Positions 19,927-32,082 of a stretch of 64,000 nt of DNA are shown piece by piece. A program made the translations under genes and the position numbers. The notes beneath the pieces were generated by a model. It saw only the letters and a program-made list of their open reading frames with translations. It searched no databases and was not told where the DNA came from. The DNA is taken from NCBI RefSeq assembly GCF_001311865.1, contig NZ_BBCD01000009.1, positions 39,785-103,784 on the forward strand, written 5' to 3'. The DNA is from Piscibacillus salipiscarius JCM 13188. Its GTDB lineage: Bacteria; Bacillota; Bacilli; Bacillales; Alkalibacillaceae. Positions within the stretch are counted from its first letter, which is position 1. Every line of letters begins with the position of its first letter.

Positions 19927-21568
19927 TTACGCCACTGGATTTGTGGCTTCATAAATTAATTGTTCCAACTCTTCTTGATACATATTAGTCTGCTCTTGAG
20001 TCCAATTAAATTCATTTCTCATAAATGCTAATACTTGCATTTTATGTTCAAGCACCCAATTAATTTCGAAAAATAATGCACCGGTCCGTCTTACAAAAAA
20101 AGTCCACTGGTTTATACGCCTGCTCATGGTCGATAGCATACCTTAAACACGCATAAACAACAGGATCTAAGTCCGTATCAGTATTTTTCATATTGTTAAA
20201 AACTTCATCGACATTCGTACCATAACGATAGACAAGCTTTCTAGCTACAGACTTATCCAAACCACATTCAACTCCTTTTTTAATTCGATCTTGTAAAAAT
20301 GATTCAAACCCTTTAGAACCATTAACATCCCCTCCAGATATTGGAATATGCTTCGTTTGTGATTTCGGGAAGGTTAATCCAAACTCCTCATAAAGCTGTT
20401 TTGTAACTAAATCTACAATATTCTCCGCCATTTTACGGTAACCTGTTAATTTGCCACCAGCAATGGAAATAAATCCTGAATCCGACTCAAAAATTTCATC
20501 TTTCCTAGATATTTCAGAAGGAGACTTTCCTTCCTCATGAATTAAAGGTCTAATACCAGCCCAACTTGATTCAACATCATCAAATGAAATATTCACCTCA
20601 GGAAACATGTGATTGATAGATTCTATAATATAATTACAATCGTCAACTGTCATTTTAGGTTGAGCTATATCCCCTTGATATGTTGTATCGGTTGTTCCCA
20701 CGTAAGCCTTTCCATCTCTCGGAATAGCGAATATCATTCGGCCATCTGGTGAATCAAAATAAACGGCCTGTTTTAATGGAAAATGCCGACTGTCAAACAC
20801 TAAATGAATACCTTTCGTTAATTGCAAAGTTTTACCTTTCTTAGATCCATCCATTTCTCTTAAATTATCAACCCATGGACCAGTTGCATTTACAACCTTC
20901 CTTGCTTTAATTTTTTGTACAGAACCATCTATCATGTCTTCACAGATAACCCCACTGACATTATTACCTTCATAGATTAAGTCTGTCACCTTCATATAGT
21001 TTAGTGCTAAGGCACCTTGTTCAACTGCCTTTTTCATAACTTCTAACGTTAAACGAGCATCGTCAGTTTTATATTCAACATAGTAACCTCCACCTTTCAA
21101 TCCCTCAGACTTTAAAAGTGGTTCCATATCACTCACTTCATAAGGTTTTAACATTTTTCGTCTTTCACTTTTCTTAACACCAGCTAGGAAATCATAGACT
21201 TTTAACCCAACATTAGTCGTAAATGGACCAAAATTCCCACCTTTATAAAACGGAAGTAACATCCACTCTGGTGTAGTGACATGTGGGCCGTTTTCATAAA
21301 CAATTTCACGCTCTTTTCCAACTTCAGCTACAACTCCAATCTCAAATTGCTTTAAATAACGTAAACCACCATGAACAAGTTTAGTCGATCTACTCGAAGT
21401 TCCAGCCGCAAAATCTTGCATTTCCACAACACCAACTTTTAACCCTCGATCAGCCGCATCTAAAGCAATACCAGCACCTGTAATACCACCACCAATAACA
21501 AGTAAGTCTAAAGAATCACTTTGAAAAGTATTTTTAATGGCAGATCTGTTTAAGTTTGTAAACTCCAT
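19927..21568 (-). CDS. glpD: Aerobic glycerol-3-phosphate dehydrogenase (one frameshift)
   Basis: The FAD enzyme oxidises glycerol-3-phosphate to dihydroxyacetone phosphate and feeds electrons to the membrane quinone pool. It has [41 protein letters not shown] and [18 protein letters not shown] frame change near 20095 (T6 run: [16 protein letters not shown]) links to the normal C-terminus. Joined length is about 547 residues. It has its own promoter and a GlpP-type leader, as in B. subtilis. Confidence 0.95.
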
Positions 21569-21604
21569 ACAATCGGTCCTTTCTAGTTCGAAATCTTATA
21601 AAAG

Positions 21605-21690
21605 CAAAAAAAGAGACCACAAAGCAAATCTATCTAACAAGAAATAGATTACAGTGGTCTCTCAAAGTCTCTGTCCCAAAATATTAACTT
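21605..21690 (-). promoter_or_regulatory. GlpP-type antitermination leader of glpD
   Basis: On the minus strand the motif AATATTTTGGGACAGAGACT is followed by a terminator whose arms are AGAGACCAC / GTGGTCTCT, with a seven-base T run after it. The leader of the hydrolase-glpK operon has the same order and a matching AATATTTTG...GAGA motif. In B. subtilis, GlpP with glycerol-3-phosphate prevents termination at such leaders. A TATACT -10 box lies just upstream (near 21700). Confidence 0.82.
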
Positions 21691-21736
21691 ATCATTAGTA
21701 TACCACATTGTGGAAAATGCTTAAAGTTAATAAACA

Positions 21737-23225
<1,489 letters not shown>

Positions 23226-23288
23226 TCGAAATTCCTCCCTTATTTCTCAAGTGTCATATGCTGTGAGCAGTTATTTCGCCAGAATAAA

Positions 23289-25308
23289 TTATAAAATCGT
23301 ATACAATGCAGTATTTGCAACCGTAATCATCGTCATAAGAATAGTGTTTAAGAATGCACCAACATAAACATTACCTGTTTTTCTGAATAGATAACGGTTA
23401 AAGATAGCTGCGATTAATAAAACTGGTACAAGACCAATTACTAGAATAGAAGATAGTGATTCACCTGAGTAACCTGCCGTACCATTCATAAATAATAATC
23501 CATAATGATAGACAAGATATAGCACTAAACCTCCAATGAAGTGTAAAATCGCAATAATGTAGCCCTTTATACCATCATACTTCTCACTTGCGGTATTAAC
23601 ATTGACTGAAATACCGACAATAAAGAAGTAAATAAAGAATAGTGGTGCATATTTTAGTAAAGCTAAGACATGTTGACCTTCAAAAGTCTTAACTGCAAAC
23701 GTCCATAAACGGAAATCAACTTTAAATATAGCATCGATTAAGTAAAGAACAGCATAACCAACCACAACTGCTACTATTGCAGTAACTAAAGCAGAAATGA
23801 TTGTTTTGAAGCTAGCTTTGATACCATAGTTTTCAACCGTCGCACTTTCAGGCTTCTTAGATACAAAGTGATGAGCGACCATAACCATTAAAATAACTAG
23901 CGCCACGTTAATTGCCCAGTAGACAATTGGATTAACTGTAGGTCCTCCAAAGAATTCAGAGACTTTAATAAAATCACTCTGACTTCTTAAGAAAATGTAC
24001 TGAACTACACCTAAAACTACCATGACAGCCGAACCTGTTTTAATACGTTTATCAACATTTTTTCACTAGCGAATAAATCAATGCCAGACCAGAGAAAGAA
24101 ATCGTGATCATACTGATTTGCCTTAATAAACGCATTCCATAGAAATCTTGCCCATATAAAGCTGAGAAAAACAGTGCTGGGAATAGGGCACCTAGAATGA
24201 TAATTATATAGTTAGCAAGCTTCCCACCATCAGTCTTAGGCTCAGGTAATGGAGCTGGCTTCGTTGTAAAAATGTTTCTGAAGAATGGTAGCTTTGATAA
24301 TAATAAGATGACTGGAATAAACAACATAAAGAAGCCAATTAAAGCAATAAATGATGCATACTCCTTAAACATCCACGTCTGACCATCTTCACCGATTTGA
24401 ACCCGATCACTAAAGTCAGCAAACGCCATATCGTAGAAGTCTATTGCATAACCTGTTGATTCTTTTGAGAAATGATTCCAAGGATGTATTTCATTGGGCT
24501 GATAAATAATTCTTTCTCCGCCATCAACTTCGTAAACCTTACCGGCCTCAGGATTTTCTGGATTACCTAAAAACCCTTTACCTTCTTTTGTACTAACATA
24601 ATCTTTTTTCACAACGGTTTTTCCACTAGTAGCTGCTTTTGCATCAAAGAAAAATTCATCATACTGCCCTGCAACTTTTCCAGATGTGCGTGGTCCGTAA
24701 AAGCTATTGATTTCTTTATCCGTATAGTCCATAGCGTTTAACCACTGATAATCTGAACCCATGGTCAAGGACGCATAAATCTTACGTATACCAGTCTCTT
24801 CATACTGCATTTCATCTAACATAACGGCATGTGTGGAAGAGAAACCACCCATAGAGTGGCCAGAAACAGCAATAATACCGTTACCCTCTTCATCTTTTAA
24901 TACATAATCTTGTTCGTACATGTATTGTACAGCATCATGTATAGCATTTGGCCAGAAGGAAAAGAATGGAACAGGTTTCTCCATCGTTCCTGTTGAATGA
25001 CCATGATCATATTGGTCTAACGCTAAAACAACATAACCTCTTTTGGACATTTCGATAGCTTGAGCATCCTGCATTTCAGCAGAGTTTAAATATCCATGAG
25101 TTGTTACAAGTGTAGGCTTAGCTTCATCGTCTGCTCCATCTGGCTTATATAGTAATCCAGAAAGCTCGCCTCTTTCAGTTTCAAAATAAATTCGGGATAC
25201 ATCTACATCCCCGTTTGAACTATTAAACAGATAAGCTATAAAACTTCCAATAAAAACAATCAATAAAGAAATGACTAACAATATACTTGGTTTCTTAAAT
25301 TTACTCAT
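23289..25308 (-). CDS. Large membrane-bound alpha/beta hydrolase in the glycerol operon (one frameshift)
   Basis: About 672 residues. An N-terminal anchor helix is followed by an alpha/beta hydrolase domain (residues ~40-300) with oxyanion-side HGYLNS, nucleophile elbow SGHSMGG (Ser ~152) and ALDQYDHGHST. The second half has about nine further membrane helices. The frame changes near 24057 in an A6 run. It is the first gene after a cre-overlapped promoter and GlpP-type leader and precedes glpK, the place usually held by glpF. It may release or handle glycerol-containing esters (inference); the exact substrate is unknown. Confidence 0.75.
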
Positions 25309-25404
25309 TTAATCTCCCCCTAAAATTTAATAATCTTAGAACAAATAACTAATAGTAACCTAAATAGATACACCTCCTTAGTGCAGTTACCTTAAGGTTT
25401 AAAG

Positions 25405-25490
25405 ATTAAAAAAGACACATTAAAATAACTTTGGCATCCCAAAGAATTTAAATGTGTCTCCAATCTCTTCACAAAATATTAACTTTATAA
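25405..25490 (-). promoter_or_regulatory. GlpP-type antitermination leader of the hydrolase-glpK operon
   Basis: The minus-strand RNA begins AATATTTTGTGAAGAGATTG, then a terminator with arms AGACACATTTA-like and ATGTGTCT (25413-25459) followed by TTTTTTAA. It shares its 5' motif with the glpD leader. It lies between the promoter and the hydrolase start. Confidence 0.82.
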
Positions 25491-25492
25491 AT

Positions 25493-25521
25493 AGTATAAA
25501 TTGTTTTGAAAGCGTTGTCAA
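25493..25521 (-). promoter_or_regulatory. SigA promoter with overlapping cre (CcpA) site
   Basis: On the minus strand TTGACA (25516-25521) and TATACT (25493-25498) are 17 bases apart. TGACAACGCTTTCA (25507-25520) matches the cre consensus TGWNANCGNTNWCA at every position and covers the -35 box. This predicts repression by CcpA on preferred carbon sources, the same arrangement known for B. subtilis glpFK. Confidence 0.9.
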
Positions 25522-25569
25522 TTTTATGAATACTTTTTATAATTCCCAGGTATTTTAAAATCTCATAAA

Positions 25570-26105
25570 TTACCAAAGCTCTCTATTAGAAGTGGTTACC
25601 GCATAAGCACCATTTTTAACTGCGTTGTCAACATCATCATCTGTTCGAATCAGACCACCAGCGATCACTTTAATCCCTGTTTTCTCATTAATTTCCTTCA
25701 TCACACCTGGAACAATACCAGGCAAAACTTCTATATAATCCGGTTGTATCTTCTTACATACATTCAGATTGTGATCGAGCGCATGACTATCTAACGCAAA
25801 TAACCGCTGAATCCCGATAATATTACGTTTTTTTTAGCAAAGGATACTGCATTTGCTTTAGTAGATATAATTCCATCTATCTTCACATTATGAACTAAAT
25901 ACTCAAGACCGTATTCATCACCTTTTAAACCTTGAATTAAATCCGCATGCATAATAACTTTTTTCTTATACTTTTTAGCATACTTAACAATATTTTCGAC
26001 TTGAGATAATCGCGTCTCAAGGAAAATAATTAATTCATGATCAGTCTTAAGAACTTTCTCAAAATCTTTCATATTGCGTAGAGCTGGAATAACACAATTG
26101 TTCAT
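25570..26105 (-). CDS. glpP: Glycerol-3-phosphate responsive antiterminator (one frameshift)
   Basis: GlpP binds glycerol-3-phosphate and leader RNAs to allow transcription of glp genes. The N-terminal part (NNCVIPALRNMKDFEKVL, VIMHADLIQGLKGDEYGLEYL, GIISTKANAV) is followed by a frame change near 25840 in a T-rich run. Family sequence then continues: FALDSHALDHNLNVCKKI, EVLPGIVPGVMKEI, VIAGGLIRTDDDV. Joined length is about 178 residues. Two target leaders lie in the same locus. Confidence 0.93.
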
Positions 26106-26493
26106 TCAATCACCCCAAGACAAAATTATAAGACCATTATACTAACACAAATTTATGAGTGCAGAAAGAATAATAACCTTTAAACCTATCAAACAAAATC
26201 AAACATTAATATAACACTCTTAAGCCTGGCCTAATAATTGTCCATAACTCTTCACCTCTGATAAACTTTCAGAAAATACCTTCAAAAATAGGAGGAATAT
26301 TGGTGAGCAAAAATAGGAGCGATGGGCTTTCCGATTTTAGGCAATTAAAGTCAGTTAGAACTGATTGTTTTATGCCCACCGTTTTGCAGGAATAGCTTTG
26401 CCATTAAATTAAGTGTACAAGACCCAAAAGTCATAATATGAAACCCTACTTTTCATTTCACCTATCATAGAGGTATAAGAGTAAACATGATGC
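26106..26493. other. Intergenic stretch with only a doubtful short ORF
   Basis: Between glpP and the MFS gene I see no clear gene. A 30-codon ORF (26303-26395, plus) starts with GTG behind AGGAGGAATATT (MSKNRSDGLSDFRQLKS...) and could be real or chance. No strong hairpin was seen. Confidence 0.35.
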
Positions 26494-27737
26494 TTAATTC
26501 CCTTCACGACTCATATTATGACCCAAACGATAAAATAAATGAATGCTTACGACTCCCATTAACGCTATTAATCCCGTTAAAACAATCGGCGGTACCCAGC
26601 TGCTTATAATCATAAAAATCCCCGCAGAACTAACGCCAATCATGATGGCAATCGAATACACCGCCATATACGTACTACGGGCATGATCCGGCACCATATT
26701 AGCTAACATCGCCTGAGAAACAGGAATATACATAATCTCCCCAATTGATGCAAACAACATCGCAACGATCAAAACGACTGGCGACTGACTAATACTAATT
26801 ACGGTATATCCTATGAAAAACAAGACCAATCCCACTAATAAAACCGATTGATCATGACGTTTACGCAACAGTCCTGTCAATATCATAGTCAAGCACACAA
26901 CGAGAATTGTGTTTTCTGATTTTAGAATACCTAGTAAGTTAACGCCATCAACTTCAAGCGGAAGAAAGGGCACAAATTGAATAGGTTCAGGAAACTCATT
27001 CGCAAGGCGCACCCCGATGTAATTGGTTAACTGCTCTTCAACTGAAATAATCAGAAGACTTGCGAAAGAAAACACCACAAACATTCTATGCCCTAGCATG
27101 TTCGTATATGATTTAAGCAGTTTAAAGCGCCTACCTTTATGTTCATTCACATAGTCTTGATCTGGAACATAAGTCTCCTTTATAAAAAATAAGGTAATGA
27201 AAAATGAAAGTAACGTCGCCGCCGCAACACCTAAAAACAAGTAAAACAAATAATGGAAGAATAAAAAGGCACCGACCATACTGCCAATCGCAATTCCGAT
27301 ATTACGAAGCCAATAGGAATACGTGTAAATCGCCTTCCTCTCAAGCGGGGAACTCACATCAATAATGAGTGCCTGATACACTGGATTCACCATTCCGTGG
27401 CTAAACTGTATAAGCACAAAAAATAAGAACGAGATATAAGGATAAACTCCCCATACCGAATTAGAAAAAGCAACGCCCATATACCCAAGAAAAATAATCA
27501 GCTCTGCCAAAAGAATAATCCTTTTCCGGCCTGTTTTGTCTGACCATGAACCACCCAAAACCGATCCAAGAACATTCGAGATCATCACGATGAGAAATAG
27601 GACCCCTGTGATCAAGCTTCCAACTTGCTTAGAAAAGTAGATGATTAAATACGGCATGACGGCCATCATGGACGCGTCGACATAAACATTAAAGCTAATC
27701 GAATTTGAATCGTCTGATCAAACGATTTGAACCTCAT
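26494..27737 (-). CDS. MFS transporter under a TetR repressor (one frameshift)
   Basis: A 12-helix major facilitator of about 414 residues with the loop motif GGSWSDKTGRKRIILLAEL. The likely start is the ATG at 27737 (MRFKSFDQTIQIRLALMFM); a frame shift near 27675 joins it to SMMAVMPYLIIYF. The IKETYVPDQD and VPDHARSTYMAVYS segments fit the MdtH/YfmO-like proton antiporter group. A TetR gene is directly upstream on the same strand, with paired operators before both genes, so it is probably an inducible efflux pump. Confidence 0.82.
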
Positions 27738-27752
27738 ACTCCACCCCACCAA

Positions 27753-27770
27753 TGATTGATTAATCAATCG
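27753..27770. promoter_or_regulatory. TetR operator candidate before the MFS gene
   Basis: TGATTGATTAATCAATCG contains a perfect 16-base palindrome (GATTGATTAATCAATC) and lies 16 bases before the MFS start. The half-site TGATTGA recurs before the TetR gene. Confidence 0.78.
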
Positions 27771-27791
27771 TTTGTAATGTAAAAAGAGAAC

Positions 27792-28393
27792 CTATTTGTA
27801 AATAGGTCCAAAAAGATTTAAGACTGATGAAACGTAACTCCCCCACAGCTCACTAAACGTGAATCAGTCGTATTCAAACGAATGCCGATTAGTAAACTTG
27901 TGTATAACGTTGCAACTTTAAACGAATCTTGTTCGACTAACAAGCCTTTGTTTTGACCATTTTCGACAAGCTGGCTGATTCTCTCTAATAGCTGACTATG
28001 AAACTGATCTAACTCTTCGAAAACACTAGGAAAACGCGTGTGCTGCCCTACAATCAAGACAACTAACGTTAAATACGTATTCATCCCCGCAAAGATCTTA
28101 ATATGTTTCTCAATCATCTTTTCTAGTTCCGTAATCGGATCATCTGCATCTGGATTAAAATTAAATAAATCATTCGATAAATCCGTGAGCGGCTCAGTGA
28201 TTACTTTATAAAAAAGCTCTTCTTTATCTTTAAAATATGTAAACACACTGCCATAACTAATATTCGCAGCCTCCGATACCTTTTTAATCGTCGTTCCCTC
28301 ATACCCTTCAGTTGCGAACAGGTCCGTTGCAACTTCCATAATTTTCTCTCGTCTTTTCATCATATTGACTTTTTGTTCTTCTGATAACGGCAT
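27792..28393 (-). CDS. TetR/AcrR family repressor (one frameshift)
   Basis: The N-terminal helix-turn-helix spans about residues 14-60 (VATDLFATEGYEGTTIKKVS, YGSVFTYFKDKEELFYKV). The ligand domain follows. Near 27858 the frame changes and the natural C-terminus (SELWGSYVSSVLNLFG) ends at 27792. Length is about 200 residues. It sits upstream of the MFS gene with a shared operator motif before each gene, so it most likely controls both. Confidence 0.85.
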
Positions 28394-28414
28394 TTATTTC
28401 ACATCCTTTACGAA

Positions 28415-28432
28415 TGATTGATTATTCAATCA
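28415..28432. promoter_or_regulatory. TetR operator candidate before the tetR gene
   Basis: TGATTGA-TTAT-TCAATCA is an 18-base inverted repeat with the same half-site and spacing as the site before the MFS gene. This predicts autoregulation. Confidence 0.78.
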
Positions 28433-28479
28433 TAATTATTATAACGAAGATGGAAAGATTTGTACAGAAGAATTTTCCA

Positions 28480-29288
28480 TTAATCTATTTGCGAACCAAA
28501 AATCCCCACATATTGAAAGTCCAATACAAACGACTCTCCATCCCACTTCAGTCTATTTTGGACATAACCTATTGAATCAGCGTGATATCTTCCTGCGATT
28601 TGTTGGTAGGCTAATAATAAATATACCGGACTTCTGGAACTATACCCAATGGGATATAAGCCACTAACCGGATCCACCCACCCCGTAATTGGCTCTTTCA
28701 ACGTCCCATCCTCATAATAGATTTCATTTAAATACTCTGAATCTCGCAAAGATAAATCAATCATGTATCGTGCTTGGTTTTTCTCACTGACCACTTCGAC
28801 CTTGTAATCATCTTGGTAGGTCACAGTATATGAGTACTCCGCATTGTAAACATTCGAGTCAAACAGCAAACGAGCCTGTTGGTTCACAAACGAATAAATA
28901 TAATTATAGCTCGTCGCCCCACTTCCACCAGATGGTATGTTTAAGAAAATATCACTCACGCCATCACCGGTGAAATCACCCAAAACAAACCAGGGTCATA
29001 ACCCATATCTTCTTCTAAATATATATTCGTAAGCAGATTGGTCGCTCCGTCATTGATCACCAGCGACATCTTTCGAATAATCGACACATCAGACTCCCTA
29101 AACCCCATCACATACACAGTGTCTGAAATCCCATCCCCCGTCACATCCCCTTGAGTCATCGCAACGATCTCATACATTGTAGGCAGTTCTCCTTTGAAGT
29201 CATGGTGTAATAGTTTATGCACGTCAACGCCGTATATTAAAAATTCATGATTACCTAGCTTGTCTAATACTAATAGAGTAAAAGACAT
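28480..29288 (-). CDS. FG-GAP/VCBS-like repeat protein, possibly 5'-truncated (one frameshift)
   Basis: Two calcium-binding FG-GAP-like motifs are visible: QGDVTGDGISDTVYVMG and, after a frame change near 28980, GDFTGDGVSDIFLNIPSGG. The rest is beta-rich (VDPVSGLYPIGYSSRSPVYLL). Such proteins are normally secreted, but here there is no signal peptide and no ribosome site before the ATG at 29288, only 28 bases from a divergent gene. Loss of the front end is likely. The role is unknown. Confidence 0.62.
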
Positions 29289-29316
29289 TATTTTTTAAAT
29301 TGAAAGGGGAATACAC

Positions 29317-30093
29317 ATGAACGATCGAAACTTTCGCATCATAGACTTGAGCTCACCACTAGACAATGACGTTAAAGAACCAATGCCACCTAAGATTGAG
29401 TACATGAAGCACGAAGAAGGGGCTGTACAAGCTGCGAATCTTCTTGGCCTTGAGCCATCAGACTTTCCTGAGAGTAAAGCATGGGCAAACGAGCAAGTCA
29501 CACTCACCACTCACACAGGCACACACGTCGATGCACCATGGCACTACTGGCCAACCTCAGAAGGCGAACGCGCCAGAACCATCGATGAAATGCCACTAGA
29601 ATGGTTCTATGGTAATGGTGTGCTATTCGATTTTAGTGATAAACCAGAAGGATATGAGATTCAAACAGAGGATCTACAAGAAAAATTAGAAGAGATGAAT
29701 TACGAGCTTCAACCTTATGACATCGTCTTAGTCAGAACCGATGCGGATAAAAAGCTGTACGAAGAACATTACGCCTTTAAACATGCTGGTGTTTCAGCCG
29801 ATGCTACTAGATGGCTCATTGACCAAGGCATCAAGGTAATGGGGACTGATGGCTGGGGATGGGATATCCCACTAAACCTCCAAGTACAAGACTATAAAAG
29901 CAATCCAAGAGATGACGTACTTTGGGCAGCCCATTATGTCGGAAAAGACCAAGAGTATTGTCAGATTGAGAAACTTGCAAACTTAGAACAATTACCTCAG
30001 AGCTATGGATTTGATGTCGCCGTCTTCCCAGTTAAAGTCAAAGGCGCTAGTGCAGGTTGGGCAAGGCCTGTTGCCATTATAAAGGAGGATTAA
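29317..30093 (+). CDS. Cyclase family protein (kynurenine formamidase-like)
   Basis: An intact 258-residue metal-dependent hydrolase of the cyclase/KynB family. The signature is TTHTGTHVDAPWHYWP, with RIIDLSSPLDNDV at the front and IKVMGTDGWGWD near the end. Members hydrolyse amides (N-formylkynurenine) or cyclic substrates. It starts after GAAAGGGG and ends two bases before the symporter start, so the two are in one operon with the FAH-type hydrolase. The substrate is unknown; KynB identity is not proven. Confidence 0.85.
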   Translation: MNDRNFRIIDLSSPLDNDVKEPMPPKIEYMKHEEGAVQAANLLGLEPSDFPESKAWANEQVTLTTHTGTHVDAPWHYWPTSEGERARTIDEMPLEWFYGNGVLFDFSDKPEGYEIQTEDLQEKLEEMNYELQPYDIVLVRTDADKKLYEEHYAFKHAGVSADATRWLIDQGIKVMGTDGWGWDIPLNLQVQDYKSNPRDDVLWAAHYVGKDQEYCQIEKLANLEQLPQSYGFDVAVFPVKVKGASAGWARPVAIIKED

Positions 30094-30094
30094 C

Positions 30095-32059
30095 ATGGGG
30101 TTTAATGGCTTTTTCTCCATTATCTTTATCCTATTTACTATCGTCTTAGTCGTCTGTGGATGGATCACAAAGAAATGGGTGTCAGGTTCAAATGATTACT
30201 TTATCGCAGGACGTGAAGTTGGTGTTCTAAATAATATTTTCGGAGTTGCGGCGATTGGGTTCGCCGGTACCATTATTACACTCGGACCAGGATTAGCGAT
30301 TCAAAGTGGCTTTTGGGGATCCTATGGTTTTGGGATGGCTTACCTATTTGGTGGCCTAGCACTCTATGGCCTGCTTTTTGCCCCATATATCCGTAGATCA
30401 GGGGCTCATACTTTACCAGAATGGCTAGAGATGCGGTTCGATTCCAAAACTAGAATACTTATTACGCTATCTAGTATTTTCGGGTTGTTAGGTATTATGG
30501 CAAACAACGTTCTATCCATGGCATTAGTTACAACAGGCTTTACAGGCTGGTCACTCATCGCCACGTTAAGTGCCATCTTCCTCATGTTTTTAATTTTCAC
30601 TTATGTAGGTGGTTTCTGGGCAATCTCGATGACAGACTTTATTCAGATGTGTATTGGCCTTGTCGCCCTCCCTGCGATGTTGATCGGGTTAATGACCAAC
30701 TACGGTGGGTTCAGTTTCATCAGCAATAACTGGCCAGGTGACTTAAGTTATTTAACCTCTGGAATTACAAATGGTAGTCTTCCATTATTCTCACTTCAAT
30801 ATCCTAGTTTATTAACGTTTATTATATTATTCGCGTGTTTCCTTGTTTGGGGGGAACAATTATTACTGGTTACGTGTATCATCAACCAGAAGTGAATCAA
30901 CAGCTAAAAAGTCATTCGTCTATGCAGCCATTATTTTAGCAGTTGGTCCATACTTAATCTTAACCTTATCAGGGCTTTATGCAGGTACAGCATTTGCGGA
31001 CACGTTCGCACCTAATGGAGATGTAAGTCCAATGTCCGCCTTTGGGGTTGTCTTAAAAGGACTTCCAATTGCGATAGCCGCTTTCGCGTTACTAGGTGCT
31101 TTAGCAGCTTCAATCTCAACATCAACAACATCCCTAATTGGCGCATCAAGTACAGCAACTCGTGATATTTATCAAAAGTACTACAGACCGAATGCCACAC
31201 CAAAAGAATTAACTGTTCCTTCTAAAATTATTACGATGGTGTTAGGCCTACTTGTTTGGGTACTTTGCTTTTACCCGGGTGGTCCACTATTTCTATTCGC
31301 CTTTTCAACCGCATGGCTTGGCCCACCTTCTGTCTTAGTTTTACTAGGAATTTGGTGGAAGCGAACCACAATGGCAGGTGCCTTTACAGGTGCTGTCGTC
31401 GGTATTGGTCTAACAACACTCTTCACCATCTTAGAACTCACAAATATCTTCGTGCTATCTCAATATACTCATATTGGTGTCGTTGGATTAATTACCACCA
31501 TACTCGCAACCGTGATCGTGAGCTTATTAACCACTCCAAATATTATGGGCAGTCCGATTGGCAAAATAACGGCAATCACACGACTACTTACCAACTAGAT
31601 GAGAAAGAATTAGAAGTGTTAACCCTCATTGCGAATGGTTATAACACCATGGCAGAGGTGAGTGACATGTTAGGAGTTGATTCAGCTGTCAGTAATAAAA
31701 TTATAGAAAAACTCGATCAGAACAAAATTATTTACCGTAAAAAATACTCAGGCCCTGGCTTCTACACATTCTACATTTCAGAAGCTGGACAAAAACTAGT
31801 TAAACACGACGAAACATACGACACAGTCGCTCAACTATCTCGCGAAGACGTTATGTTCTTGAAAGAAATTGAAAAAGGCACAGACAACTTCAAAACGTTT
31901 ATTCAAACGAACGAATACGACTCATTAAAGGTATCTGTCATTCTATCAAAATTTATCCGACAAGGTTACTTGCATGAAAGTGGTATCTGGAGACGAAAAG
32001 TCAAGCTCAATGAAAGCGGTCAAAATTACTTGAATTCGATTAAAGCGACAACAGCTTAA
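30095..32059 (+). CDS. Sodium:solute symporter fused to two C-terminal winged-helix domains (two frameshifts)
   Basis: Residues ~1-480 form a sodium:solute symporter (SSS): GSNDYFIAGREVGVLNNIFG, LPEWLEMRFDSKTRIL, AALAAS-type LGALAASISTSTTSLIGAS. A G-run shift near 30855 (VWGGNNYYWLR) and a missing A near 31537 (TTPKYYG) break the frame. The frame then runs on into LDEKELEVLTLIANG...GVDSAVSNKIIEKLDQNKI...ISEAGQKLV and a second, similar unit, LSREDVMFLKEIEKG...VNLNESGQ-like (VKLNESGQNYLN). Both fit winged helices. No start codon with a ribosome site separates them, so I read one protein of about 654 residues. Confidence 0.75.
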
Positions 32060-32082
32060 AATTTAGAATAGAGGTGAAAAAG

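Noticed and set aside
26303..26395. Leader peptide or small protein gene after glpP
   Set aside because: It has a good ribosome site but only 30 codons, no recognisable features and no dependent gene downstream on that strand.
31600..32059. Separate winged-helix regulator gene after the symporter
   Set aside because: No start codon with a ribosome site was found between the transporter and the winged helices, and one missing A joins them smoothly. It remains possible if the break is real.
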